A stretch of 64,000 nt of DNA from Neopestalotiopsis rosae. Its lineage: Eukaryota > Ascomycota > Sordariomycetes > Amphisphaeriales > Sporocadaceae. Numbering within the stretch: the first letter of the stretch is position 1; the number at the start of each line of letters is the position of its first letter. Of this stretch, positions 22,656 through 33,275 are shown in pieces. The position numbers and the translations under genes were made by a program. Under the pieces are notes generated by a model. That model searched no databases. It saw only the letters and a list, made by a program, of their open reading frames with translations, and was not told where the DNA came from. The stretch covers positions 2,294,001-2,358,000 of the forward strand of contig JALGAS010000001.1 in NCBI GenBank assembly GCA_023078685.1, written 5' to 3'.

Positions 22656-23360
22656 AAACCAATCCCAGAGCTTTATCTCGTCGCTGAACGCATCGTGTTG
22701 GACGAAGACTCGTCAGTACGATCTTCTGCCGTTCGAGCTCTAGGCAACCAGTCCACCTTGGCAGAGACTACCATGACTGCTTCAGTGGCGCTTCTCAAGG
22801 ACGAGGACTCGTCAGTAAGATATTATGCCGCCAAAACTCTAGGCAAGCAGTCCAAGTTGTCAGAGACTACCATGACTGCTTTAGTAGCATTCCTCGAGAA
22901 CGAGGACTCGTCAGTAAGATATTATGCCGCCAAAACTCTAGGCAAGCAGTCCACATTGTCAGAGGCGACCATGACTGCTTTAGTGGTACTCCTCAAGGAC
23001 GAGAACTCGTCAGTACGATATCATGCCGCTGAAGCTCTAGGCGAGCAGCCGAACTTGATGGATAATATCTTAGAGGCCCTGGAGCTACCGCTCGAATCCA
23101 AAACACGACCTACCTTTCGCAATCCTCAATATATGGAGCATCTTTATGAAAGTTTGCTGTGGCGAAGTTTCCGCGAACAATTTAGTTTGTACAGCCGCGG
23201 AAACACTTGTATCACTAACCAAACGTCCGGTTTCCGTAAAGCCGATCTTGAAGACGGAAAGAAGTTCCAAGACGCAATTTCGGACGGACAACGTAAGCTA
23301 AGGGAGAACTTGGGCTACAATCCTTGGGTACCTCTCGAGGGAGAAGATTATGCTGATTAG
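22647..23360 (+). pseudogene. 3' relic of a second HEAT-repeat NLR-like gene
   Basis: The frame lacks an ATG before its first repeat. It holds a half unit, then three full 33-residue units at 22752, 22851 and 22950 (for example SKLSETTMTALVAFLENED and SSVRYYAAKTLGKQ), then a cap of about 100 residues ending at a TAG. The cap shares the pattern LxxLLxxSFxxxxxxY with the end of the NLR at 16059. No hydrolase or NACHT part lies upstream; instead there are repeat elements. Read as the surviving 3' end of a paralogue cut by rearrangement. A short expressed repeat protein is possible but no start is evident. Confidence 0.75.
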
Positions 23361-23870
23361 TCAGTCGCTACGTTCCGGGAAAGCACTAACGTCGTCTGGA
23401 AGGTAAATTCCACCGAACTGTAGTGAATTACTATTATACAGTACAAGTTCAAGCTGCTCACCCGCGCCCGGTGACAATTGGCCATGATTAGGAAATTCAG
23501 TTGGTTCGTTAATGAGCTTAAGAATCCGCAATGCAATTGGCTATTCATCATCTAAGCAAAAAGACTCAGGCGTTGTAAGGATTTATGCAAGATATTTGAC
23601 GAAAAATGATAGAACATCACAAAATACATTGGGACCCAGAAACCGAATTCCCTCTAGTAGTGATAAATGACTTGTGCGCATGTGGCTGGTGACGGCTTAA
23701 TCAAAGGTACACAGAAATTATAAAGATACAAGCTGTGGCGTTGGGCCTGGGACTCCAACGTCCCGTGTAGGTTACGGCGGAGCTAGGAAGCAGCAGGGTC
23801 CATTACCGGAAATGGCACTGCAAGGAGGGAAAATATATATATATGTATTTATATCTATCATTGTAGAAAC
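23361..23870. other. Intergenic
   Basis: No gene seen. It ends in an AT microsatellite (TATATATATATATG near 23832-23845) just upstream of the next promoter. Confidence 0.5.
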
Positions 23871-23903
23871 CACAGCTGTGCTCAGTTGACGTAGCATTGC
23901 CCT
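23871..23903 (+). promoter_or_regulatory. 33-bp promoter-proximal segment identical to part of a solo LTR
   Basis: CACAGCTGTGCTCAGTTGAC plus GTAGCATTGCCCT is identical to 4301-4333 in the first solo LTR. It lies 35 bases upstream of the ATG at 23939. It contains a perfect 10-bp palindrome CACAGCTGTG (an E-box type core) and a TGACG motif. Whether it acts as a promoter element is inference. Confidence 0.45.
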
Positions 23904-23938
23904 TGTGATTCAAATCTTCAATCGAGACACTCGCAAGA

Positions 23939-24628
23939 ATGACCTCGAACTCTGGAGAAGAAGGAAAATCGGAAATATGTGGCTGTTCATACAATATCAT
24001 CAAGGTTTCTAAATGTCCCGGCAAAGACTATAACAGAAAAACAAAAATTACGACAAAATGTCAGCAAACATGGGAAAGATGCACTGGCGGTACGCACCAA
24101 GATTCATATGGCAATGTGCACCGCTTTGTTGATCTCAAAAGGTGCACGAGCCACCCAGCGGCCCCGCCAGATGGCTTTTACGGCACAGAGAAGGAGGCGT
24201 CGAATCCAGTTCCAACTTGGGAGGAATTGATGTGGAATGATCAGCAGGAATTACCTACTGCTGATGAACTCAGTATAGACCAATTTCAACAATCGCAAAT
24301 CACCTATCAAACGGATCTTTCTCACTTCACCTCTTATCACCATCGCTCATTGTCTGGAGACACCGATCCACTTTCAGGAGCTTTTCAAGATCTTACGGTA
24401 CATGACAACGCAAGTTCATCGACGTCTCTACCGATATATTCAGTAGTAGCTTGGTGGGATAAGAACGATGATGGTTGCATTTACTACAAGAACCCAAGCA
24501 CTGGAAAAAGGATACCCACAAAAAAGGATCAGTGGACACTGGTATCCGAAAAATGGCAATACACTAGCAGGAGGTCTGAGTGTATATTTGAGGCAGCCAA
24601 AATCCTTGACTCGAAGCCCAAGGCGTAG
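23939..24628 (+). CDS. Hypothetical protein, 229 aa, Cys-rich N-terminus
   Basis: Intact single-exon frame with ATG in good context (GCAAGAATGACC). The first 70 residues hold seven Cys (CGC, C-P-G, TKCQQTWERC, KRC) in a lysine-rich setting; the middle is acidic and Gln/Ser-rich; the C-terminal 60 residues contain SVVAWWDKNDDGCIYYKN and end basic. There is no signal peptide or membrane segment. I do not recognise the family. The codon-level continuity and hydrophilic profile make a real protein likely, perhaps lineage-specific. The promoter-proximal 33 bases are shared with an LTR. Confidence 0.6.
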   Translation: MTSNSGEEGKSEICGCSYNIIKVSKCPGKDYNRKTKITTKCQQTWERCTGGTHQDSYGNVHRFVDLKRCTSHPAAPPDGFYGTEKEASNPVPTWEELMWNDQQELPTADELSIDQFQQSQITYQTDLSHFTSYHHRSLSGDTDPLSGAFQDLTVHDNASSSTSLPIYSVVAWWDKNDDGCIYYKNPSTGKRIPTKKDQWTLVSEKWQYTSRRSECIFEAAKILDSKPKA

Positions 24629-25038
24629 CAGAGGTAGAGGCTATCGCAAGGGATGAGGGGCATTAAGCCAGGTGCAGCTTGAGAATTGATCAATTTACTT
24701 CATTATGTCACTGCTTTCAGTAGGGAGGCACATTCAACGGAATCCTTTCGACGCAGACCATGAAGTTATACGTTACTGTCGTGGGATATCGATGCTGGGA
24801 GCCCGGGCTCTCCTGGTATAGGCGAACGGCCTGCAGAGGTTATTCGTGGGCCGCGCTAGCACATCGCAGCTAACCCAAACGGGGGTAGTTTCGTACGCAC
24901 TGAATTATTTAACTCCAACCGCCCGTCCCCCACGTACAGTTGTTCATTAGGAAGTAAAACTTGATGAACCGATCTCTGGCTGCATGCTTTCAGCTTTAAC
25001 TTTTTCCGTATTCAATCACGCCTGACCATTCGCGAGAA
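24629..25038. other. Intergenic, presumed promoter of the 578-aa gene
   Basis: It contains the 3' flank of the preceding gene and a GC-rich patch near 24795-24900. No further gene seen. Confidence 0.5.
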
Positions 25039-26775
25039 ATGTCGATCAACCAGCAAAACGACCAGTGTCGCCAACTCCAAGAGGTCTACACCAAGACCGA
25101 GCGTTTGTGGGCGGCGCTTTTGAGGAGAGCAGAACAATCGCCTTCGGATTGTTTTTCTTGCGATTTTCGGCTCACAGATCTGCTAGCCCGAATGCCTGCA
25201 CTTCCTGACAGAATCCAAAATGGTCACTTACTTCAAGGATTTTCGACTTGGAGAAATGGGTCAACATGCCAACTTCAGAAGAAAACAGAACCGCCTCACA
25301 CGATTCCGCTGAGGTGCGGTAAACCTGTCTGGTGTGACGTGTCAGAAAAGACAGATTTTCAGTTGCCGGATCGCTATTTCAACAACGGCCTCACTTTGCT
25401 GGTCCTAGCCTGGTGCTACATTTTCAATGCCAGCCTTGCAGAAAGACAATGCTTGAAGTTGGAACATGTCTCTATTGAGCGCGTCCCAGATATATCGGTA
25501 GTAGAATCAGCAGGCCTGGCAACAAACATCAATTTAGATTATGCCTCTCAAGAGGAGACGTCTTTTTGGGCCGCTCTATTGAAGCCAAACGCCGTTTTCA
25601 GGGTGAACCGGGACAGATACCTTCCATGGACGATCGCGTTGACGAGCAAATCTGCACGACTTGTGCAGCGCACTGACAAACACGCATATAATCTGCCGCC
25701 AGCAGAGCAGGCTGCCAAGTACTTACAGAGGCTGTGCATCCGATTCAAGTTGGCCGAGCAATGTCATGCTGCGCTGGCTGTTGCGATTGTGTTACCATCT
25801 ATTCGGACCCCGGGCCCAAGATTTGAGATGATCGTGCTGCCACGACCGAGTCTGGATCCAATCAATGAAGTCTCTGGATACGCTTTGCCTGAGGGCTTTG
25901 CTCGACTCGACCACTACTTAACATTCAGCCTGTGCACATACGCAGTTCGCGGCACGATGGAGAGTGTATTCTGGCAGCCCAATATCTCTTGTGAGCTATC
26001 TGGAGCTGTACTTCATCCTATTTCCAAGACACTCACGCCGCTCTTCCAAGAAAGGCACTACGGACTATTGGCCAGACTATTTTCTCCCACCAAACAGGGA
26101 AGCCTATGGCTCGGTATGTTGATTTGCGGCCGAGGGTCTTGGATATTGGATGCTCTCAATCATTCATCATGGCAACATCTACATAGCATCGATGTGGCTG
26201 CCTGGACAGGAATTGCCAGTTCCTTCATGCATTTCGGGACCCAAGGAGCAGACCAGTCTGGTCACATATCAAGATCTGATGTTTGGCGACTGCGACATGA
26301 CCAATACCTAGAGTACTCAGGCCCCGAGAGTCAAGCTTACTCTCGAATTCCAACGTCTGGTTGGGAGCCCCCCGGCTACATGCGGTTGGAAGACCTGGAA
26401 ATCGAAATCCGCTCGCACGCTCACTGTAGCCACAAATGGATATATGAATCGTGGTCTTGGATTGGGCCACGCCATACCCTTAGCACAAATATGGGATATA
26501 GCAGCACATCATCAATTGCGAACTGCCCAATAAAAGTGTCAGCAAGTCCGCGAACAGATGATAGGGTGTTTGACCATGTTGAGCTGGAGGCCTGCTCGGC
26601 CATCGGAAACACAAACTCTAAAGTAGCATTCCAATGGTGTGCATGGCAGACTGAGAAAGGCTTCTCGTCTCTAGTATCATCCAGCCGGTATGACGAACCA
26701 GTGAAAATGGATAGAAGGGATGAGGACGGAGAACAAGGAGTTCTTGCATGGCTGGAGCTTCTGAGTGTACCATGA
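25039..26775 (+). CDS. Hypothetical fungal protein, 578 aa
   Basis: Long intact frame with ATG after CGAGAA. No signal peptide or membrane segment. Landmarks are a Cys-containing stretch (CFSCDFRLTDLL) near residue 40, GLTLLVLAWCYIF near 117, SFWAALLKPNAVF near 176 and RYLPWTIAL near 194, and Trp-rich segments around 440-475. I recognise the style of a widespread ascomycete hypothetical family but cannot give it a function. A degenerate copy of about 165 bases of this gene (26232-26400) lies at 38965-39130, which shows past duplication. Confidence 0.8.
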   Translation: MSINQQNDQCRQLQEVYTKTERLWAALLRRAEQSPSDCFSCDFRLTDLLARMPALPDRIQNGHLLQGFSTWRNGSTCQLQKKTEPPHTIPLRCGKPVWCDVSEKTDFQLPDRYFNNGLTLLVLAWCYIFNASLAERQCLKLEHVSIERVPDISVVESAGLATNINLDYASQEETSFWAALLKPNAVFRVNRDRYLPWTIALTSKSARLVQRTDKHAYNLPPAEQAAKYLQRLCIRFKLAEQCHAALAVAIVLPSIRTPGPRFEMIVLPRPSLDPINEVSGYALPEGFARLDHYLTFSLCTYAVRGTMESVFWQPNISCELSGAVLHPISKTLTPLFQERHYGLLARLFSPTKQGSLWLGMLICGRGSWILDALNHSSWQHLHSIDVAAWTGIASSFMHFGTQGADQSGHISRSDVWRLRHDQYLEYSGPESQAYSRIPTSGWEPPGYMRLEDLEIEIRSHAHCSHKWIYESWSWIGPRHTLSTNMGYSSTSSIANCPIKVSASPRTDDRVFDHVELEACSAIGNTNSKVAFQWCAWQTEKGFSSLVSSSRYDEPVKMDRRDEDGEQGVLAWLELLSVP

Positions 26776-26884
26776 TCTTACTGTACTTTACAAGCCATAT
26801 TACTCAGTCGTTTCGGCTCCTGCATTTCGAATATGGTAGGCCTTATAGTACATGGCATAATTTAAGATGGTGGTCTTCTCGCCA

Positions 26885-27420
26885 AGTACCAGTGTTGAGT
26901 ACGGACGATCCACATTCGGCGCTGACGCTGCGGTCCCTCGACCAGACCCACTTGGGATTGCTATCCATAAGTCCTTCAGCCGCCCAAAGAAACTTAAGCT
27001 CAAGAAGTACTTGGGGCGAGTGCTGAATGTGGCTGGCCGAAATACTATAGAAGCTGGTATACTCTTCTGTCCTGTTTGTCCAGTGCTACATAGACCATCA
27101 AAATTGGCTTCTTGTCTTTCGTCTCTCTTCTCGTCTCTGAGCACGGACGATCCATATCTGGCGCTGACCTTGATGTACCTCAGCCAGACCCACTTAGTAC
27201 TGTCATCCATAAGTACTTCAGTCAGCCAAAATCGGCTCTGGTTGACAAGCAATTTTCTACTGTCATGTTGATGATCTTTGACTTGCCGGAGTACTCATAG
27301 ATGACACTACCAAGTGGGTCTGACTGATGCACATGAATGTCAGCGCCAGATGTGGATCGCCTGTGCTTAAAGACAAGAGACGAGCGCCAACAAGAAGAAG
27401 CCGATTTTAATTCTGTCTGT
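26885..27420. repeat. Dispersed repeat Y, three units
   Basis: Units with GAGTACGGACGATCCA (26897), GAGCACGGACGATCCATATC (27138) and an inverted unit near 27330-27410 share the continuation CAGACCCACTT, CCATAAGT(A/C)CTTCAG and GCCAAAATCGGCTCTGG. Another copy is at 53770-53945. No long frame uses these units consistently. Confidence 0.6.
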
Positions 27421-27560
27421 ACTCTTGTGTGCTGGGCTACTCTTCTGTCCTACAGACAACAAGATTTCTATTCCGTAATTGTATGTATGACATGGAACTC
27501 TCCAGGCGTTCCTGCTTTTAGTGTCCTTGTTACAGTTGCAAAAATATGGCTACAAGTTCC
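27415..27560 (+). repeat. Dispersed CAGAAGAGTATCC element, 3' part
   Basis: GGGCTACTCTTCTGTCCTACAGACAACAAGATTTC is followed by GTAATTGTATGTATGACATGG and CCTGCTTTTAGTGTCC, matching the 3' part of the copy at 21657. Truncated. Confidence 0.55.
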
Positions 27561-28179
27561 ACTCCACAGAATTGCATCTCGTATGCCACCATCTTTGCCT
27601 CTATATAATCAAAACAGAGGCACTGTTGGCTCCACGATCTACGTGCGAGAAGCGGAACTACGATCCCACATATCTTCGGCTTGTGGGAAGATGGTCCACA
27701 CTTTTGGCGATATATAGGTTCTAGAGCTTGTAAAGTATGCAGACACTTCATGTAACATAGTCCCCGCCCTCCCCACTTGCTTCTTAACATGTCTTCGATC
27801 TCGCATACAAAGGACTATGGATCCAGCACTGAATACTAGCCAGGACATCCTCGATGACCGTGATTTAGATATACTACTTGTTGGATACTCTTCTGTCCTC
27901 CCTGGGACGTTTCCAGGACTGCCACTGTGGAACAAGAATTGAACTAGGTGTGGAGAAAAAGGCAGACAGAGGTAGAGAAAAGCACCAACACGTATGGGAC
28001 CATGGCTGTTTTCGGCCAAGTATATATGTGGTAAAGTTCGGGCATTCAACGACCGAAGCTGGTGTGGAAAAATGACCTTGGCTGGACCTTCCATCCACCT
28101 CAACCAGATCCACTCGGTACTGTTATTTACACCCAAAGCACTTGCTAAATTGCTTGTCAATCGTCATATACACACAATT

Positions 28180-28380
28180 GCGGAAGAGAACTTTTGTTGT
28201 CTGTAGGACGGAAGAGTAGTCCAACACAGAAGAGTAGTCCAACACAGAAGAGTAGTCCAACACAGAAGAGTACTCCAACACAGAAGAGTAGTCCAACACA
28301 GAAGAGTACTCCAACACAGAAGAGTACCCCAGCACAGAAGAGTACTCCAATACAGAAGAGTATCCGGTAGTATTAGCGGG
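28180..28380 (-). repeat. Tandem array of 18-bp units within the dispersed element
   Basis: About nine units of AACACAGAAGAGTA(G/C)TCC run from 28206 to 28370, next to the inverted ACAACAAAAGTTC element core. The frame across it on the minus strand reads YSSVLE/D repeats, which is a by-product of the 18-bp period. Confidence 0.85.
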
Positions 28381-28809
28381 AAAATGTCTACTCATGTCAC
28401 ATTCTCTCTCGAACGAGGCAGAACCAATTCCTCTACAACATAAACCGATCGTACACGGTAAAGGCGTTTGGAATGAGCGTGACATGTATCGATTAGACAC
28501 TTGTAGGTGTGTTGTTACAGTACGCAAATTCTTTCTGATCTGGGACGTGGAACATTACATCTCGGGATCGCAGTTCAATAGGGGGACTATCGCCTTTTCG
28601 CCTTAGTGACAAAGTTCTATCTGGGTGCGCTGTAAGCTTAGATAACGCTTGGTTTATGAGAGACGGCTAGTATGTTTTATGGCTTCCGGACGAATATCGA
28701 CCGTCAGCAACGAATATTTCTGGCAATTATATTGTTTTGGGTTGTTCGTCTGGCAAGGTACTATGTTTGCGCATTATCTAGGGACTCCGAGTACGATCCC
28801 CCTCCCAGG

Positions 28810-28850
28810 GTTCCGACCAAACCAACCCAAACCAACCCAAACCAACTTGA
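28810..28850. repeat. CCAACCCAAA microsatellite
   Basis: Three to four units of a 10-bp repeat (ACCAACCCAA). It is not telomeric. Confidence 0.8.
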
Positions 28851-29468
28851 AGAGCACATTGGTATTGGGTTACCATTAGTCATCATTGTCATCAGTAATC
28901 CAACCTCTTCGGTGGGCGAGAACATGTGTCCCTTCTGCTGACATTGGTGGCACAGCAATTGACAAACTTGCACAATAGCTAATCTATGCTTATCGTACGA
29001 AGTCGCGAATAGTGATATTCGAACAAGAACCTTTCTTCCTAGACGACTAAAATCACTGCCTGTTTCATCAAATGAATGAGCTTCTTCCAACGCGGTCTTC
29101 CGGCTCAAAAGCCTTGTCCATTATCAAGGCAGCCATGATTGTTTGTTGTCCTCAGCAGGAAAGGTGCCAAAATTGAAGTTGCTTAGCTTATTATGAGGTA
29201 GCTTTGGGGCTTCCCAGGAAATGTTATAATTATCCTTAGGTATCAACCAAATTCATGAGACTAGAGTTGGTCGCAAATCACGAGCAAACAGAACAAAACA
29301 TTCAATGGGTTACTATACGGGACGCGATACCCAGAGGGTAAGCGTCTCCATATATGACAGTCACATAGTCCCAGTGACCCCCAAATCGCCGAGCAGTCTG
29401 TATCGTTGAAATCTTGTGTAGGTTTGAAAGCGTTTCAAGTTCAGCTAGGATCATAAAGCATTGAAACG
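28851..29468. other. Intergenic
   Basis: Nothing supported. It should hold the promoter of the small gene that follows. Confidence 0.5.
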
Positions 29469-29865
29469 ATGCCTGGTATCGATCCATTGCACTTTACGAG
29501 GACCGACTCTGTTCCGGCATTCAGTACGTTCAGAGGTGACTTCTTCGAAATGCTATGATTGAGCCTAACTGACATATCGCCGAGGAGTCGAAGAGTATAG
29601 CGACGATACACACGAATCAAACCCGTCAGAAAGATCTACAGACGGCTCCGACGATGGCGAAAGCCTCGCAGATCTCGTTGCCGACGACACGGAGACGACC
29701 GTTTCGGAGGACAGCGGCGATGGCGAAAGCCTTTCCTCTGGCGAAGAAAGCACTGATGCAATGGATGATTTGGAGATGATGAAAGATGCACTCGAGAGTC
29801 TGGAGATCACCTGCATCAAGTTGCGAAATGTGGTTGAGAGACTGGAAGCGATACGACTACATTAA
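29469..29865 (+). CDS. Small acidic spliced protein, 111 aa
   Basis: Exon 1 29469-29523 (starts MPGIDPLHFTRTD), intron 29524-29584 (donor GTACGT, branch CCTAAC, acceptor CGAG), exon 2 29585-29865. The frame is kept over the join and the total is a multiple of three. Residues 20-75 are Asp/Glu/Ser-rich with two DGES motifs (SDDGESLADL and SGDGESLSSG), and the last 35 residues form an amphipathic helix (DDLEMMKDALESLEITCIKL). Neither exon was long enough to stand out alone. No family recognised; the CGAG acceptor is weaker than CAG, so the model needs transcript support. Confidence 0.45.
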
Positions 29866-30078
29866 AATGCTGACAGTTGTGTAATGGAGTACGAATGGCA
29901 GCGCTATATCTAGATACGTTTTCCCGTAAGATATTGTCGCCCTAGCATTCACAAAGCTTGATTGTATTAAATGGGAGCCCTGGATGCTCACCAGGCTTGA
30001 GAGTCACATGGATTCGATAAGACGTGCAATCACTTTCGGTTCCAACAATTTGGTTGACTTCAATATTATTAGATGTGT

Positions 30079-30965
30079 TTAGGCAGCGTCAACTATTGTA
30101 GGCATGCATCTGTCGGGTCTCGTTGGCATCTTCTTCAGCAGCCGTAAGATTCTACGAGCCAGAAATCTTCTGTTGAGCTGCGTTGGGTGCGCACCAATTC
30201 TCTGAGCCATTATATGAGTTTGGCCGCCACGATGCTGTACCGACGCTGCCTTGGCCGCCTTACGCGATTGTGCTTCAGCGCTTATATTACTTTGCCCTTT
30301 CGTGCGATAGCAAACCAAATCGTCCTCTGCGTCTGCCCCGGTCCTTTTGCTGCGCCTAGCGCTCATGAGGGTTTGGTATTCATCATCTGAGCCTCCTACT
30401 GTGTCTATAAGGTTAAATCAGCCCTGCTGTTGGTCTCATCACCGAACCTAATCTAAGGCAGCACATACTGTGGTTGGGGTTGCGCCTACCGGTGTGAACT
30501 GAGCTCGGTGATAAGGAATGTTGTGATGCAATATCTCCACCCTGGTTGCCGTTATCCTTATCACTGTCCGTCTCCTCGCGATAGCTAGGTCGTGGAAGGA
30601 TTCGTCGCTGGCGCATGCCGGCAGCATCAGCGCCTCCTTGTGAAGACCCCAAATCGGGTATTTTGGGAGTGGGGCGAGCTCGACCATTAGCTTTTTGACG
30701 ATTGCGCTGAAGAACCTTTGCGACCTGTTGACATCAGCACTGATAGTTCAATGTAATATGGCAGCTAACAACTACGAACCAGGCTGTTTAAATCTGGCAA
30801 TTTCTCCTCCTCAGGAAGATGTACCATGACCTCCATTCTATCGCAGGTGGCGTTGTAATACACAGCAAGGCTGAAGACATCGGCCTTTTCACCGAGAGCC
30901 TGTGTCTTACGCAGCAGCGATGGACCGCTCCTGCACAGTTTAATCTTTTGCTGCTTTGTATGCAT
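30079..30965 (-). CDS. MADS-box-like protein, 253 aa, three exons
   Basis: Exons 30965-30780, 30724-30469 and 30398-30079; introns start GTTCGT and GTATGT and end CAACAG and GACACAG. All joins keep frame. The first 62 residues (SLLRKTQALGEKADVFSLAV, then a VYYN and MEVMVHLPEEEK strand region) follow the order of a MADS/SRF DNA-binding core (basic region, KKAxELG-like helix, VDVAV-like strand). The rest is basic and low in order, with RRSKRTG and RRILRLLKK. A nuclear DNA-binding role is inferred. The gene at 33276 is a relative with the first intron at the same codon and of the same length. An 87-base piece of this gene recurs at 50752-50838. Confidence 0.6.
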
Positions 30966-31991
30966 GTTGTGTGTTTGGGCACAGTGAGGACAGAAAGTGC
31001 AAAATATGTAACAAGCGAAGAAGCGTTACGTACTTTCAGCAATCATAGTACACGGCAACGGCGAGGATAGGGACAAGAAAAAAAGTCGAGGAGACAGCAG
31101 CCATGAACTATTATATATCAAGAGCATATTCCGTGTACCACCTGGTCGGCATATCAATTCAATCCATGCAATACGAGATCGGCACGGTGAAGACGATTGT
31201 CTACGAAATTGATTTCTGTATCCATTCAGTGCTTTCTGTAACTTGGACGGGAGTCGGACGCAGTATCCACACGGAACACTCCAAGTCATGTACAGTTCCA
31301 TGCTGCTCTAGGACAGATGACAACGGCGAAAGTAATGGGATGTGGTACACACGCGCAGCGGAGCTCGGTTGTAAGATCCACATCGACGGTTTTGAATCCT
31401 TGTTGGTCTTCTCTTTTACCACGGTACGGTAAAATAACTCCACAATGATCATTCGAAAATCCGGATCTAGGGCCTACAATATTTTTGGTCTGCGGGGGTT
31501 TGAGTCGCAACCTACGAATGAAGTCCGTATTTGAGGTTCCAGGGCGCGTCCCGCGTCATAGTGGATAGCTACTGTACCTGTGAATCGGCAGACGGTAGTT
31601 ATGTCCCAACACTTTGGCACACTAGAAGCAGAAATGCCAGGGGAGCTCCACGACATACATACAATTCCGTAATATAACCCCTGTTGTCTGCAACACAGAA
31701 GAGTATCGTAGAAGAGTATCCCAGCACAGAAGAGTATCCAAGACACAGAAGAGTATCCCAGCGTCTATAGAATATTGAGCACAGCCTCAAAGCTCAGAGC
31801 TTGGAACAAATGTGCTGCAGTATCTCTCTAGATCAAGACCTGTAAATCGACGACTGCGCTGGGCATTGAAGGCTCATCCGCTTTACGATACTTCCAAGAC
31901 AAGTGATCTAGGAAAAGAGGCACATGCACACGATCATGATGAGCTACGACAAATATCCTGGCAAGAGTCATATGCGTCAAATTGCAGCAGC
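30966..31991. other. Intergenic between the two MADS-like genes, first part
   Basis: No gene supported. Frames at 31026-31510 overlap on both strands. Repeat copies are at 31454-31497 and 31600-31770. Confidence 0.4.
31600..31770 (-). repeat. Dispersed CAGAAGAGTATCC element, inverted 3' part
   Basis: Contains AGGGGAGCTCCACGACATACATACAATTCCG and CCCTGTTGTCTGCAACACAGAAGAGTATC, the complement of the 3' part seen at 27415 and 57270, ending in three CAGAAGAGTATCC units. Confidence 0.65.
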
Positions 31992-33051
31992 CCAAAGATA
32001 TTGTGGGCCTTAGCTCCGGCTTTCTGGACGTAGTACATAGTACGTAGTCTACGGAGTCTACGGTGATCGCCGCTTTGGACTAGGCAAGAGTAGCTACAGC
32101 GACGGGGAAGATCTGGCCGATGCGGGTCTTATGCCCGTATTCCGATACGTCAGTGTACCGCTTTCGATTGAACCAGGTAGAGAAGTGATTGCCTGACGAC
32201 ATGCCTTAGCTGCAGCGTAGGCATAGCATGGCCAAGATGAATCAACAAGACAAGCTAAGCTGTTGGCTAAACCCTAACTCACTCGTTCATAAATCCGTAG
32301 CTAGAAGATTAAGTAGTCGACACTTGACTGTGGCAGGCCATCTCCTGCTCCATTCCGTCTATTGAATGGCAATCCTAGCCTAAGCTGCAGCGACTGAATT
32401 ACTATAGTAGCGCGCGCATGCATGTGATTGGTTTGGATTATCTCTTACCATTAGTTTGAAAAGCTTGGTAGGGCAATACGCGTCTCATGATAATATCTGT
32501 GGGCAATCAGATTACCATGCGCATCGCCGATACCCACCTGATGTGGCAAGTTACAAGTCCCGGTCCAAAGGGGCAAGCATTGTAGATGGCACGGTCTACG
32601 TCCGGTCCGCCGGGGCTTAGGCCCACATATCTTCGGCTTGCGGATTTTAGGTCCACAATCCATGTCTTTGACTGGCGTTTGAGGATGTTTGTCTTCCATA
32701 ACCGCCGTTGGCGTGTTGGGACTTTCTCCCCTTGTGGGTCGTAGATCCCATTCTACGAACAAAACCACAAGGCCAATTTCGTACAATGTTTTACTTACTG
32801 TGTTTCCTTTTCCTTTTCCTCTTTGCTTCGAAGTTTTTATCTTCCGTCGTGGCAAAAACTGACCGTACTGATGACGAATGTCAGAATTTCAAATTTGGAC
32901 GCCTGACAGGCACGGAACCCTGTCGGCCAGATCAGATCTTTGTTGCCGTTTGTACTCTTACCTGGCTCATCGACCCTACCACGCACTGTAGATTCTACGG
33001 TGTACGTCCAGAAAGCCGGGGTCAGGCCAACATATCTTGGCCTTACGGGGA
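31992..33051. mobile_element. Possible 1.06-kb element with inverted ends
   Basis: The left end (31992-32031, CCAAAGATATTGTGGGCC then CTCCGGCTTTCTGGACGTA) and right end (33002-33051, complement CCAAGATATGTTGGCC then CCCCGGCTTTCTGGACGTA) are inverted copies. A further copy of the same motif lies inside at 32591-32675, so this may be chance pairing of a common repeat and not one transposon. No transposase is encoded. Target duplication was not evident. Confidence 0.4.
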
Positions 33052-33275
33052 TTGCAAGGGCTGGACTGATACTCATACTAGATGAGACATGATGCGTGAT
33101 CTGGACCTATAATAGCCCATAGCTGCCCCTCGCTCGAATCGAGCAGCAATGTCCTGTTCTGTCTCCTCGCAGCTAAGGTGTGTTATTCTACATTGCAGAA
33201 ATCCAAATATTGAAAGCCATACTCTTCAACCTGTTGTATTACACTGCCTGCCCCCGTCGTGACCAACCACCCAAC

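Noticed and set aside
28206..28370. Regular array suggesting CRISPR
   Set aside because: Units are contiguous with no unique spacers, and the organism is a fungus.
28123..28527. Minus-strand protein of YSSVLE/D repeats
   Set aside because: It is the translation of an 18-bp tandem array belonging to a dispersed repeat.
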